DNA from: Pinus tabuliformis
Taxonomy: Eukaryota; Streptophyta; Pinopsida; Pinales; Pinaceae
Direction: 5' to 3'
Assembly (NCBI GenBank): GCA_031772625.1
Contig: CM062811.1
Coordinates: forward strand, 644,442,820-644,506,819
DNA: 64,000 bases
The notes under the pieces are model-generated. The model saw only the letters and a list, made by a program, of their open reading frames with translations, made no database searches and had not been told where the DNA came from. Below, piece by piece: positions 1 through 11,129 of the stretch. Position 1 is the first letter of the stretch, and the number at the start of each line of letters is the position of its first letter. The translations under genes and the position numbers were made by a program.

Positions 1-2863
1 GATTAATGTTGTCTCTTATTGATGAATATGGTCCTTTCTGCTATTAGTTGATGATTGACAGAGCTTGATGAAGTCATTGTGATGAAAGGTTTACTACCAG
101 GGTTTAATAAATATTGATTTCAGATATGTACATTGTTCTTATCCATGCGAAGAGAATATATACATAGGTTGTAGAGAATGAAACGACTTAATTTAATGTG
201 GATTATTTATTTGGTTGGATTCAGAAGTTATGTTTGCTATAGGGAAAGTTTGGTAGAGAGGCTGATCTAGCTAATAGTGATTTGAGATATGTATGTTGGT
301 TTCATGTTCAACAATCATGTACATATGCTAATAATCTTAGTGATAGTTGTGTATACGTTCTGAACTAATTTGAGTTTGCAATGTTTCTCTCGCTATGAGA
401 GTGAATGAATCTTCTGTTATTAGTTGTTATTCGTCAAGGATGTCTTAATTATTGTTATGTTGATTGATTGATCAAAGTTTGGTTCTTGGTTTGGTTGATA
501 TATGATTGGTTGATGATTATTTTATTGGTATGGGCATATTGGTTTGATTATTGATTGATTGTAGAGGTATATTTTATATTCAGTGATCCAGTACATCAAT
601 ATACAATGGTTCAACTTGATCAATGTTTGGTAGCTTGGTATTCAGTTTACGGTTAATGTGGGTGGTGGTTTACATGATTTGGTTTGATGTAGGTAGATCT
701 AGTATGAAAATTTTGAAATATGGTCTGCAAAGTTGCTAAGGGTCATAACCTTCAGTGAGGGGGTAGGAGCTTCATTCTGGTAGGAGTAAGTAAACTTGAC
801 AAGGAGTAGTAGCTTCCTTCCAATTGGAGTTGGAGAATTTGTGGAGCTTGTAGCCTCCTACAAGTAGGAGCTTTCATACTGGTAAGAGCATGTGCCAGTA
901 CTAGATGTAAGAATATTTTTTTATAATAAGAATTGAGTCAAAGATGACAACAATGATGGTTTTCTCTCAAAATGGGTTTCCACCTCAAATCTTGGTGTCC
1001 GTATGTGTTGATGTATTGATTATGTCTTATGGTCTATTTTCTTTTACTACTCATCATTAATGCGGAACGAATGGCTAATAATACAATGAGTTAACCATTG
1101 ATGGAAATTATAGAAAAAATAGTAATTTTCATATACACGATTTTCACTCACTAAATCCGCGTACACACAGAAGTTTTCTAAAGAAAAATTGTGTGCACTT
1201 TTGTACATTAGAAATTCAATATTAATTTCAAATAAAAATATTGATTCCCCCACTCTCAACATTTTTCCTACATTTGACATGCATTAAAGAGCATTGGAAG
1301 GGAAACAATCTCTAATGGAATGTTGAGAAAAGAAAGGGATGATCTTCCTTTCCTTGTGATATATATTGATATCAACTCGAAGGATCATTTTTACTAGTAA
1401 GTCCCAGTTTTGAAAATTTGGATTTGAGACCTTCCAAAAATAGATTGAGGCATCAAATGGAATATATATATATATATATATATATAGATATAGGCAGGGG
1501 AATTATCCGCTTAGGTGTGCCACCCAATATCACTATTATGCACATAGATTAAGAATTTCTTCAATTTGAAATCATATGTAAACAGAATGCCATATAGAAG
1601 TTAGTGTTTCTATTTTGACATTGACATCCATGATTCTAGAGGATGCGATGTCAGTGACATCCCCTAATTCACTATTTCAATTTCTATAATAAAACTAAAC
1701 TAGTAGTTAAAAACCCTAATTCACTATTTCAATTTCTATAATAAAACTAAACTAGTAGTTAAAAAATTGAATGTAGATTTAGTAGGATTGGATTTTAAAA
1801 CAATTTTAATGGCATACACAATTTATTAAGATTGAAAAAAATTGAATGTAAATTTAGTAGGGTTAAAACAATTTTAATAGAATACGCAATTTTATTAAAA
1901 AGATTTCCATCTATGGGAGCTAACAATGTGGAGGAATTTGGGAAGTAAATTCCAAATTTGATGAATTTCATAATAAATTCTTTAAATGAATTATATTTTA
2001 ATGAAGATTTAGTAAATTAAGTTTAGAATTTTTTAATTATGTTTATTTTTTAAGATTTTTTTTACAATTATCTTAATGATTTGATATTAAATTTCGCTAT
2101 ATGGCTTTTGATCGTATGGTAAAATCAAATTAACTCTAGATCTACCAAACACCCAGAGGGATCAAATCTTAAAGATGCAAACATTTCCTCAAGTTTTGCA
2201 TGCAAAAAGATATTTCTATCTCGAAAGATTTGATCCCTCTAGACATTTGGGACATCCAAATTTTGGATGAATCTATCCTAGTTTTTACTTTATATATATA
2301 TATATGTGTGTGTTGTTTTTCCTTTATAAATTTGAACCACTTAATAATTTATATTTCCATCTAATACAAAAACATTTTAACTGTGATATCCATTTACGAA
2401 ATTTATATATCTAAAAAACTTATTAATTTTTACTTGTACAAATTTAATCTCACAAGAAATTATTTTAACTCTGAAATTAATCTACATAATTTATATATCA
2501 AAAATACATATTAACACATTTTTAAATATGATATCAATTTACTCAATTTGTATGCGTGAAATACTAATTATTTTTACTTTTTTTAAAATTTACTTCACAC
2601 AAATACATTTCAACTATGATATTAATTTATGTAATTTTTGTAGGAAACTTTTTATTTTTGTAATTATTCCAATTTCATGCAATATTATACACTCAATCAG
2701 AGTTTACCTTTGTTTAATCCGATTCACATTCTGCAAATAATCTTATATGAATTTTTTACATTATAGGGAAAACATAATCTAATATTTTTTTTGTCATTCC
2801 CAATGAGGGATCAAAGAGAAGTGTAATGAGAAATGGGGTGTTTCTAAGTTTTATAGCCATGTG
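1..2863. other. AT-rich intergenic DNA, no gene seen
   Basis: No protein family is recognisable on either strand. The first 900 bases are TG-rich on the plus strand, with imperfect repeats of a 'gtaggagctt' word around 740-890. That texture resembles LTR or retrotransposon leader sequence, but no terminus or primer-binding site can be found. A TA microsatellite lies at 1461-1486 and another short TA/TG run near 2285-2312. The reading frame at 1047-1280 (minus) has no family resemblance and is taken as chance. Confidence 0.6.
1662..1765. repeat. 52-bp tandem duplication
   Basis: Two adjacent copies with a 52-base period, starting at 1662 and 1714, run from 'ccctaattcactatttc' through 'actagtagttaaaaa'. 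They are nearly identical, so the duplication is young relative to the surrounding decayed sequence. No gene is involved. Confidence 0.85.
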
Positions 2864-2868
2864 AGTTT

Positions 2869-3155
2869 TGTTGGGTGTGTGTTATATTCTTTACTAGCCC
2901 CACGCTTTATATGTTGTGCCACGAGCAGCCCCCGAAGATTTTTTTTGTGCAGATCCAATAATAATTGGTCAGACCCAAGGATGGGGATGGTCCCAAAGAT
3001 GGTTGGTGGACCTACCCATGGTTTTGTGCATGGGTTTTGCACATGGTTTTAGGCACAATGGTTCTTTTCCCACGGTATTTTGTAGCTTCAGTCAAGGGAA
3101 CTACAATTATGTTCTGATCCAGGGTTAATGGATTGGGTTTTATGAATGATTTGAC

Positions 3156-3201
<46 letters not shown>

Positions 3202-3365
3202 TGTAACATTGAAAGGAATATAATGAAAAATAAATCTGGTAGTCCCGATTTTGGGATCCATGGGAAAATATATATGTATATTTGTTTTATGTTCTCACCA
3301 TTTTTTATATTTTCTGTTTGAAGAATTCGTTTGCAGGTAATTTTTCTATAGGGTTAAAACCTACA
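2869..3365 (+). repeat. 5' LTR of Copia element 1
   Basis: It starts TGTTGGGTGTGTG and ends CCTACA. It aligns along its length with the 3' LTR parts at 7430-7438 and 11574-12047, with many substitutions between the copies. That implies an old insertion. A TA microsatellite at about 3158-3197 has expanded in this copy and is much shorter in the 3' copy (11869-11880), which explains most of the length difference. Confidence 0.92.
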
Positions 3366-3466
3366 TTTAGTATTAGAGTTGTTTCGGCTTCAAGGGGATG
3401 TCTGAAGAAAAACCTACATTTAGTATTAGAGTTGTTTTGGCTTCAAGGGGATGTCTTTGCTGCTGA
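3361..3466 (+). repeat. 53-bp tandem duplication spanning LTR end and primer-binding site
   Basis: The block 'ctacatttagtattagag' through 'ggcttcaaggggatgtct' occurs at 3361 and again at 3414 with one mismatch. It contains the last LTR bases and a decayed primer-binding site. 'TTAGTATTAGAG' corresponds to the usual TGGTATCAGAG complementary to initiator tRNA-Met. The element therefore carries two copies of its minus-strand priming region. Confidence 0.8.
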
Positions 3467-3540
3467 GAGGTTTTTCTCGGGCCTGTGGTAAACCCTGTTC
3501 AGTGGGAGATCTGTGAGATCGATTCTTGCGGTGAAAAAGG

Positions 3541-4290
3541 ATGGCGAATAGTGGAAAGATTGGAGATTGAGAAATTCAATGGAAAAACTTCTCATTTTTG
3601 AAATCTCAAGATGGAGGATATGTTGTTGGATAAAGATCAGAGGATTGCAGTAGATTTGAGTACTAAACCAACGAAAATGTCAGCAGAAAACTAGGCGAAA
3701 TTAGATTAGAAGAAAAAGAGCACAATACGGTTGTGTATCTCAGATTCAGTATTGTTGAATTTATCAAGGGAAGCTACATCGAAGGCTTTGTGGGACAAGT
3801 TAGGGACTTTGTACTAATCTAAATCTCTGGTGAACAAATTGTTCCTACGGAAAAAGTTGTATAACCTAAGGATGAAGGATAGAGACTCGGTAAAAAAGCA
3901 TCTAAACGCCTTTAATAATGTGGTAAGCCAATTGTTATCTGTTGATATAAAAATTTCAGATGAAGATAAGTGCATCAGTTTGTTTTTTTCTCTACCAGAT
4001 TCGTGGGATAGTCTGGTTGTTGCTATAGGTAGCAATACAATTACTTTGAATTTTGATGAAATAGTCTCATCCTTGTTGTCGAAGGAGATGAGAAGGAAAA
4101 ATATGGAGAGCCAGAATGGTCCAGATGCCTTGTCTTTAAGAGGATGGTCTTCGAACAAAAACAAAAATAAGTTCTCAAGTGTGAGATCAAAATCTAGAGG
4201 GAGATCTAAATCTCTAGGAAACCCTGCAAAGGTATGCTAGAAATGTGGAAAAGAAGGGCACTACAAAAAGGATTGTAGATGTAAAGCTCT
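3541..4290 (+). pseudogene. Copia gag (nucleocapsid) remnant
   Basis: Starts with an ATG at 3541 (MANSGK), followed at once by a frameshift. A gag-like stretch then covers 'MEDMLLDKDQ' and, from 3830, an uninterrupted frame with 'KLYNLRMKDRDSV' and 'HLNAFNNVVSQL', typical of Copia gag (UBN2-like). A basic Ser/Arg/Lys-rich linker leads to a CCHC zinc knuckle of the CX2CX4HX4C type at about 4235-4275. Its second residue position is now a TAG stop (4238-4240). Gag would package element RNA in virus-like particles; this copy cannot be translated through. Confidence 0.85.
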
Positions 4291-5460
4291 CGTGAAAGGA
4301 AAAAGATTTGATGATACTCCTTCTGCAGAGGAAAAAACCACCTCAGATGAAGGTGAGGATGTGTACTTGGCTTCTTCTTCAAGTACACATGTAGATCATG
4401 AGGCATGGTTGATTAACTCGGGTGCATCCTTTCACTTCACTCCCCATAGGGATTGGTTTCACGAATACAAGAAATATTGGTCATGTCTTCTTAGGGGATG
4501 AAAAGAATGCCAGAATCATTGGACGCGGAAAATTCAAGTTGAAGTTGCAAGGTGGAAGTAGTATAACACTTCTTGGTGTTCTACATATTCCTGCATTGGC
4601 TAGAAATCTGATTTCTGTATGCAATATGGATGATGTAGGTGTAAAAACAATGTTCGAGAAAGATACTTGCAAGATGGTTTGTGGAGCACTGATATTGATG
4701 TCAGGAGTTTAGATTGGAACTTTGTACAAGCTTCTGGGTATCACTGTTATCGAGGGTGCAACAGTTCTTTGGTTCCTAAAAGTGAAGCAAAAAATATAGT
4801 GGCCTCTGTAGAAAAGGTCATGCTATGGCATCAAAGGCTTGGACATATTGGAGAGAAGGGCCTTTGAATATTGCATGGTAATGGAATGGTAGAAAGTGTA
4901 TAATTTCTCTTTGGATTTCAATTTATGTGAACATGGTGTATATGGGAAGCAGAATTGTGTGAGTTTCCCCTCCAGTTCAAAGAGGGCGAAAGGGATATTA
5001 GAGCTTGTGCATAATAATGTGTTTGGACCTATGTCGGTTCCACCACTAGGTAAATCTATGTACTATGTCTCATTTATAAATGACTTCTTGAGGAGTACTT
5101 GCATATATTTCGTAAGGAAGAAATATGAAGTCTTTGATAGGTATAAAGAATTTAAGGCTCTAGTGGAAAATCATACAGAGAAGAAGATCAAGGAGTTGAG
5201 GACAGATAATGGTGGAGAGTTCTGCAAGAAGGAATTTGGAGAGTTATGTAAGAAGTGTGGTATAGCACAATTGAAGGCTACTCTATACACACCTAAAAAA
5301 AATGGAGTTACAGAAAGAATGAACAAGACGTTGATGGAAAAGTCAAGAATCATGCTCAATGGTGTCGGGTTAGGATAGGAATTATGAGCAGAGGCAGTGG
5401 ATACTACATCTTGCCTGGTTAACAAATCACCTTCATCAGCATTGGAGGATAAGACTCCAC
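4290..5460 (+). pseudogene. Copia protease and integrase remnant
   Basis: The aspartic protease core is at about 4405-4450, read as AWLINSGASFHFTP. The catalytic aspartate of the usual DSGA is replaced by Asn. Pre-integrase HxxxH-type zinc residues (WHQRLGH) appear near 4827 and a damaged CxxC follows (CEHG). The integrase core runs from 4985 to about 5375 and includes LRTDNGGEF and a conserved Glu in NGVTERMNKTL, so two acidic residues remain. The first conserved Asp region reads NNVFGP. Several stops and frame changes interrupt it. Confidence 0.85.
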
Positions 5461-5959
5461 ATGAGGTATGGATTGGTCAGAAACCCTCTCTTTAACATAT
5501 AAAGTTTTTTATTTTGATGCATATGTAAACGTTCCGAAGGATAAAAGAACCAAGTTAGATAGTGAATCATAAAGGTGCATCTTTATCAGGTATAAGGATG
5601 GTTTAAAAGGTTGTAATATTTAGAACCCATAAACAATGAAGGTTGTGTACAGCTAAGATGTGGTGTTTAGAGAAGTGAATGAGATTATTAAACATGAAGT
5701 ACTACCAAAGGAACTTGGGAAGGTAGAGTTTTAGCTAAAGGAGGAAGAATCAGACTCTACAGTAGAACAAGAATCATAAAAGGAAGAGCCACAAACTTTA
5801 GCTTTGAGAAGATCAGTTCAAGAAAGAAGGTTGCTAGAAAGGTATATTTTGTCTGCTTTCTGTTCAAATTTTTCTTTATCTATTGTTGATGATGATCCCG
5901 GAACCACCAGGGAGGCAGTGGATTTAGAGGATGACAAAATCTAGAAAGAGGATATAGTT

Positions 5960-7310
5960 TATGAAATGATATCTTTGGACAAAAATGAGGCTTGGGATTT
6001 GGTGGAGTTTCTAGTTGGAAGGAAACCCATTGGCGGCAAATGGGTGTTTAAGAAGATGAGTGCAAAAAACAAGGTGGAGAAATACAAAGCTTGGTTGGTA
6101 GTAAAAGGTTATTCCCAGATGCCGAGAATTGATTTTGGTGATATTTTTTTCCTATTTCCAAGTTAGCTTCTATTAGATTAATTTGATCTGTTGTTGTTGA
6201 TTTTGATTTTGGGGTAGAATAGATGGATGTGAAGACAACATTTCTTCATGGGGATTTGTAAAAAGATATCTATATGAAGCAACCTGAAGGTTTTGCACCA
6301 AAGGATAAAAAAGAACTGGAATGCTAGTTAAAAAATTCTTTGTATGGACTAAAAAAGTAACAAGGATGTGATATCAGAAATTTGATAATATCAGAACTGG
6401 ATAATATGTTGCTGACTGGAAATGATAAATAAATTATCCAAGATTTGAAGACACAATTTTCCTTCAAATTCGACGTGAAAGATCTTGGTGCTGCAAACTA
6501 TATTTTGGGCATGGAAATTAAGCAATATCGAACAAAGAGGAAGCTCTGGTTAAACCAAAGGAAGTATTTCGAGACAATATTGCAGAGGTTTAATATGCAG
6601 TATAGTAAATCAGTGAAGGTTCCTAGCATTATAGGTGTAAAGTTATTTGTTGAACAATGTCTTATGAAACAAGAATACAAAGAGGATATGTCTAGTGTTA
6701 CATATGCGAGTGTAGTTGGTTGCCTTATGTATGCAATGGTTTGCATTAGACCAGACATTGCACATGTGGTGGGAGTATTGAGAAGGTTTATGTAAAAACT
6801 AGGGAGGACCATTAGACAATAGTGAAGCGGGTTTTAAGGTATTTGTGTGGCACTAGTGATTATGGTTTGTGCTACCAAGGAAGACCAGGATTGGACAAAG
6901 TGTTGGACATTTGTGGCTTTGTTGATGCAGACTAGGTTGGAGATATGGATCAAAGAAGATCTACAAGTGGGTATGTGTTTAACCTATTTGAAGGAGCAGT
7001 CAGTTGGATGAGCAAGAGGCAGTATGTAGAGGCATTTTCAACTACAGAGGTTGAATACATGGCAACTACTCATGCAAGCAAGGAAGAAGTTTGGTTGCAG
7101 AGATTGTGTTCAAGTATGGGGTTGGTGCAATGAGCTATAAGGATAGACTGTGACAACCAAAGTGCAATTTTCTTGGCTAAGAACCCTGCTTATCATTCGA
7201 AGAAAAAGCACATTGATGTTCAATATCACTTTGTGAGGGATATGGCTGAGGAAAAAAAGATGTTGCTGGTAAAGGTGAACACTTTAAATAATGTTGCAGA
7301 GGATTGATGA
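5960..7310 (+). pseudogene. Copia reverse transcriptase and RNase H remnant
   Basis: RT begins near 5966 (KNEAWDLVEF, then KWVFKKM and VVKGYSQ). It continues at about 6220 with a 'TTFLHGDL' segment and at 6445 with DVKDLGAANYILGMEI. The catalytic YVDD region between 6360 and 6440 is not recognisable, so part of the palm domain is deleted or scrambled. RNase H is seen at about 6930-7120 (RRSTSGYVF, FSTTEVEYMA). It ends upstream of the polypurine tract at about 7411-7429. Confidence 0.85.
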
Positions 7311-7911
7311 TGACTATGAGCACTGAGAAGTTTTCTTGTTGTAGAGAAACAATGGGTGTTGTAGGGTTGGACCAATGACAAAGTTCTTCTGTTAACCCCT
7401 GTGTAGAAAGAAGAAAACAAGTGGGAGAATGTTGGGTGCAGTGTTTTTAAAACCGTTTTCAAAAATCGGTTACTAGTCAAACCGGCCGGTTAGCAAGGCG
7501 GCTGGTCCGAACCGGCCAAAAAACCCGGTTCTATATGGCATTTCACCTTTTTTTGGCCCTAATCGGTGAAAACTGACCGGTTCCGTCCTAAACCGGCTGG
7601 TTTTTGGCATGCCCACCGAACTATGCAAAATGGCGGATTTTGACTGTGGTTTAGGGGTTTTGGGGGGGTGGTAAAGGTGTTTTATCTCCAAAAACACCCT
7701 CTCCAAGCTATAAGAGACCCCTCTCACTCTCATTTGTCTCACACAACTGATTTGGAGTGTTTGTGAGTGTTTATGAGTTTGTTTGTGAGCTTGGAGAGTG
7801 TGGAGTTTTTTCTGAAGTAGTCATCTTGGAGTTGGAGTTGGAGCTACTTTGGAGATAGTGTGTAGTTGTCAGTGGAGTTGCCATCTTCAAGAGGAGGCTA
7901 AGGGAGCTAGT

Positions 7912-8970
7912 TTGCATTTCCAGGTAAGGATTTGCACTTGATAATTCCTCATTTGAGTCTGTTGTCCATGATTTTTTTTTTTTTATGTGTTATAAACTTC
8001 TCACTTCTATGATCTATCATGTATGCTATAAACTCTCTACCTCTATGCTATCAAATTTTGTAGCTTGAGCCTTGCATGTGCATTTGTTTTCCTACATTTA
8101 CCTTTGGTTTTCCATGTTGCTTAGCTGCAATATTTTTTTAAATGGTAGATTTCTTTGCAAATTATTATTATTTCAAGCAAACATGGCTCCAAAAGGAAAG
8201 GACAGTGCATGGGCTCATTGTGATGTAATTGATGGAAAAATGATATGAAAATTATGCCATAAATCTATTGGAGGTGGGGGTATTCTTAGGTTGAAACAAA
8301 ACTTGGCTGGGATAAGAGGCCAAGTAAAGCCATGTGATGCACCAAATGCATTGTTAGGTCCTATTAGGGCAGAATACATTTCCAAGCTTGAAAATTTTTA
8401 TGAGGATAAGGCTAGGGAGAAGGCCATCCAAGATGACATTGCATTTCCAGGTAAGGATTTGCACTTGATAATTCCTCATTTGAGTCTGTTGTCCATGATT
8501 TTTTTTTTTTTATGTGTTATAAACTTCTCACTTCTATGATCTATCATGTATGCTATAAACTCTCTACCTCTATGCTATCAAATTTTGTAGCTTGAGCCTT
8601 GCATGTGCATTTGTTTTCCTACATTTACCTTTGGTTTTCCATGTTGCTTAGCTGCAATATTTTTTTAAATGGTAGATTTCTTTGCAAATTATTATTATTT
8701 CAAGCAAACATGGCTCCAAAAGGAAAGGACAGTGCATGGGCTCATTGTGATGTAATTGATGGAAAAATGATATGAAAATTATGCCATAAATCTATTGGAG
8801 GTGGGGGTATTCTTAGGTTGAAACAAAACTTGGCTGGGATAAGAGGCCAAGTAAAGCCATGTGATGCACCAAATGCATTGTTAGGTCCTATTAGGGCAGA
8901 ATACATTTCCAAGCTTGAAAATTTTTATGAGGATAAGGCTAGGGAGAAGGCCATCCAAGATGACATTGCA
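7912..8970 (+). repeat. 527-bp tandem duplication inside the hAT element
   Basis: The unit runs from 'ttgcatttccag' (7912) to 'gacattgca' (8443) and is repeated from 8439 to 8970. The copies meet at a 5-base microhomology (TTGCA). I found no difference between them, even in the 13-T run. Each copy carries the 5'UTR donor (GTAAGG at 7924 and 8451), the intron, the acceptor, the ATG (8183 and 8710), the BED finger and the same TGA stop (8246 and 8773). It is either a very recent duplication that post-dates the stop, or an assembly artefact. Confidence 0.9.
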
Positions 8971-11129
8971 AGGAAGAGGGAATTATTAGAAGCCATGAAA
9001 GAGAGTGGGTATGATGATTATGAGATTCAAGACTCCACTTCTATCCCTTCCACCAATGACACCTTTCACTATGTTCATCCCTCTGTTGGCCAACCATCAA
9101 AATGAACAAAGAGAACAAACATCCAAAGTTATTTCTCATCTTCTGCCAACATTGCCTCTTCTAATCCCACTTCCTCCCAGCCAAGTTCTCAACCCACTTT
9201 GGATCAACATTGGAAAAGACAATGCAAAGAAACTTCTCACCAATACATTGCTAGATGGTGGTATGATTCAGATATCCCATTTAATGCTGCTCGCTCACCT
9301 TATTACCAAGCTATGTGGGACTTTGTTATAGCTGCAGGAAAGGGCTTCAAAGGCCCTAGTATGCATGACTTGAGGGGAGCTCTTTTGAAAAAAGAGATAT
9401 CTTCCATTGATGAGTATTTGGTTGATTTTAAAGATTCATGGCTCAAAACAGGTTGTTCCATTATGTCAGATGGATGGTCCGATGGAAAGAACCGCACTAT
9501 CATTAATTTCTTTGTTTCTTGCCCTCAAGGAACCATGTTTTTGAAATCAGTTGATGCATCTGATAAGGTAAAGGATGCAATCCTTCTATTTGAGCTTTTG
9601 GATAACATTATTCAGGAAGTTGGGGAGCAACATGTTATGCAGGTCATCACTGATAATGCCTCAAACTATGTTCTTGCTGGAAAGATGGTTGAGGCCAAAT
9701 ATAAGACCATATTTTGGACTCCATGTGCTGCACATTGCATAGACCTCATGCTTGAGGATATAGGAAAAGTGAAGTGGGTAAAAAACACTGTAGAGCATGC
9801 CAAGTGCATTACAAAATACATTTACAACCACTCATGGGTATTGAAACTAATGAGGAAACACACTGGAGGCAAAGAGCTTGTTAGGCCTGCAATTACGAGA
9901 TTTGCAACTCACTTCCTCACGTTGCAATGTCTCAATGGTCAACATAAAAACTTGCAGAAAATGTTTTCCTCTGGAGAATGGTCTGAATCACCAAATGCAA
10001 AAGACACCAAAAAGAAAGTGTTAGACACTTATTTTTGGAAAAGTCCTGTAGAGCTTGTGAAAATTACCGAGCCCCTTGTTAAGGTGCTAAGGTTGGTGGA
10101 TGGGGAAAGATTGACCATGGGCTACATTTATGAAGCTATGGATCAGGCAAAGGAGCAGATACAGGCAGCTTACAAGGACAGATTAGCTAAATATGGCTGT
10201 ATATGGGAGATCATTGATAACAGATGGAACAATCAACTCCATCGTCCTATACATGCAGCTGGGTATTTTTTGAACCCAAGGTATCACTATAAAAATCAGC
10301 TAGGAGATCAGCATGATGGGGAGGTCAGAGCTGGATTGATTGATTGCTTGGAGCGCATGGTCCCTAGCCATGTAAACTAGTTGGAAATACATAGACAGCT
10401 TACTATTTTCAATATGGCAAGTGGTACTTTTGGCAAAAACTTGGCAAAGATGGCAAGAGATGTGGACCAACCAGGTAAGCAATTCCAATTTCCATTTTGT
10501 TTTTCTTTTCAAGTTAAAATTGTTTACGTTCTTTACAATTCAAATTATAAACTAAGTTACTAATTAATGTCTTTTTCTTTGCAGCACATTGGTGGGAGTC
10601 ATTTGGTGGCCAGTGTCCTCAATTGCAAAGGTTTGCAATTAGAGTCCTCAGTCAAACTTGCAGTGCTTCAGGTTGTGCGCGCAATTGGTCTGTTTTTGAG
10701 CGCATACACACGAAGAAGAGAAACCGTTTGGAACAAAAACGATTAAATGATATTGTTTTTGTGCAATACAACCTTCGACTGAGGAGGAACCAAATGATGA
10801 GCAAATCCCCTAATCTAGATCCCATTGTGTTGGACGATATTGATCCAACATCAGAATGGGTGGAGGAGACTGAAGATCCTATGTTTGAGGCTGATTTTGA
10901 TATCGACATGGCTTTAGCGGGGGATGAGGCAGATTATGTGGCGGCATCAGAACCAAGATCAGTAGCGGCATCAAGGAAAGGCAAAGAACCAATGGAAGGC
11001 ACTAGTCGTGCAGGTCGACAAACTCGTGCTTCCATTAGGTCCACTTCTATTGTCGTTGGTGGTATTGATACTGAGGTTGCAGATCAGGCTGAGGCATCCT
11101 CAGACTCTGAACCAATGATGTCTATGTAG
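8710..11129 (+). pseudogene. hAT transposase (BED finger, DUF659, hAT dimerisation), nonsense-disrupted
   Basis: The ATG is at 8710, five bases after a probable 5'UTR intron acceptor (…TTTCAAG). An N-terminal BED zinc finger (WAHCDVIDGK…) is followed by a DUF659-type transposase core (9199-10380: GPSMHDLRGALL, IMSDGWSDG, VITDNASNYVLAGK, CAAHCIDLMLEDIG). After intron 10475-10584 (GTAAGC…TTTGCAG) comes the C-terminal hAT dimerisation region (WWESFGG, RNWSVFERIHTKKRNRLE). The whole protein stays in one frame before the intron. It is broken only by TGA at 8773, TGA at 9103 and TAG at 10378. The 8773 stop falls where the first Cys of the BED finger CxxC is expected. The protein would catalyse cut-and-paste transposition in the nucleus. 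Exon 3 ends TAG at 11127. Confidence 0.9.

Noticed and set aside
1047-1280. 77-codon minus frame
   Set aside because: AT-driven composition, no family resemblance and no supporting context.
2851-3321. Overlapping short frames on both strands
   Set aside because: They lie in the LTR of Copia element 1; no protein similarity.
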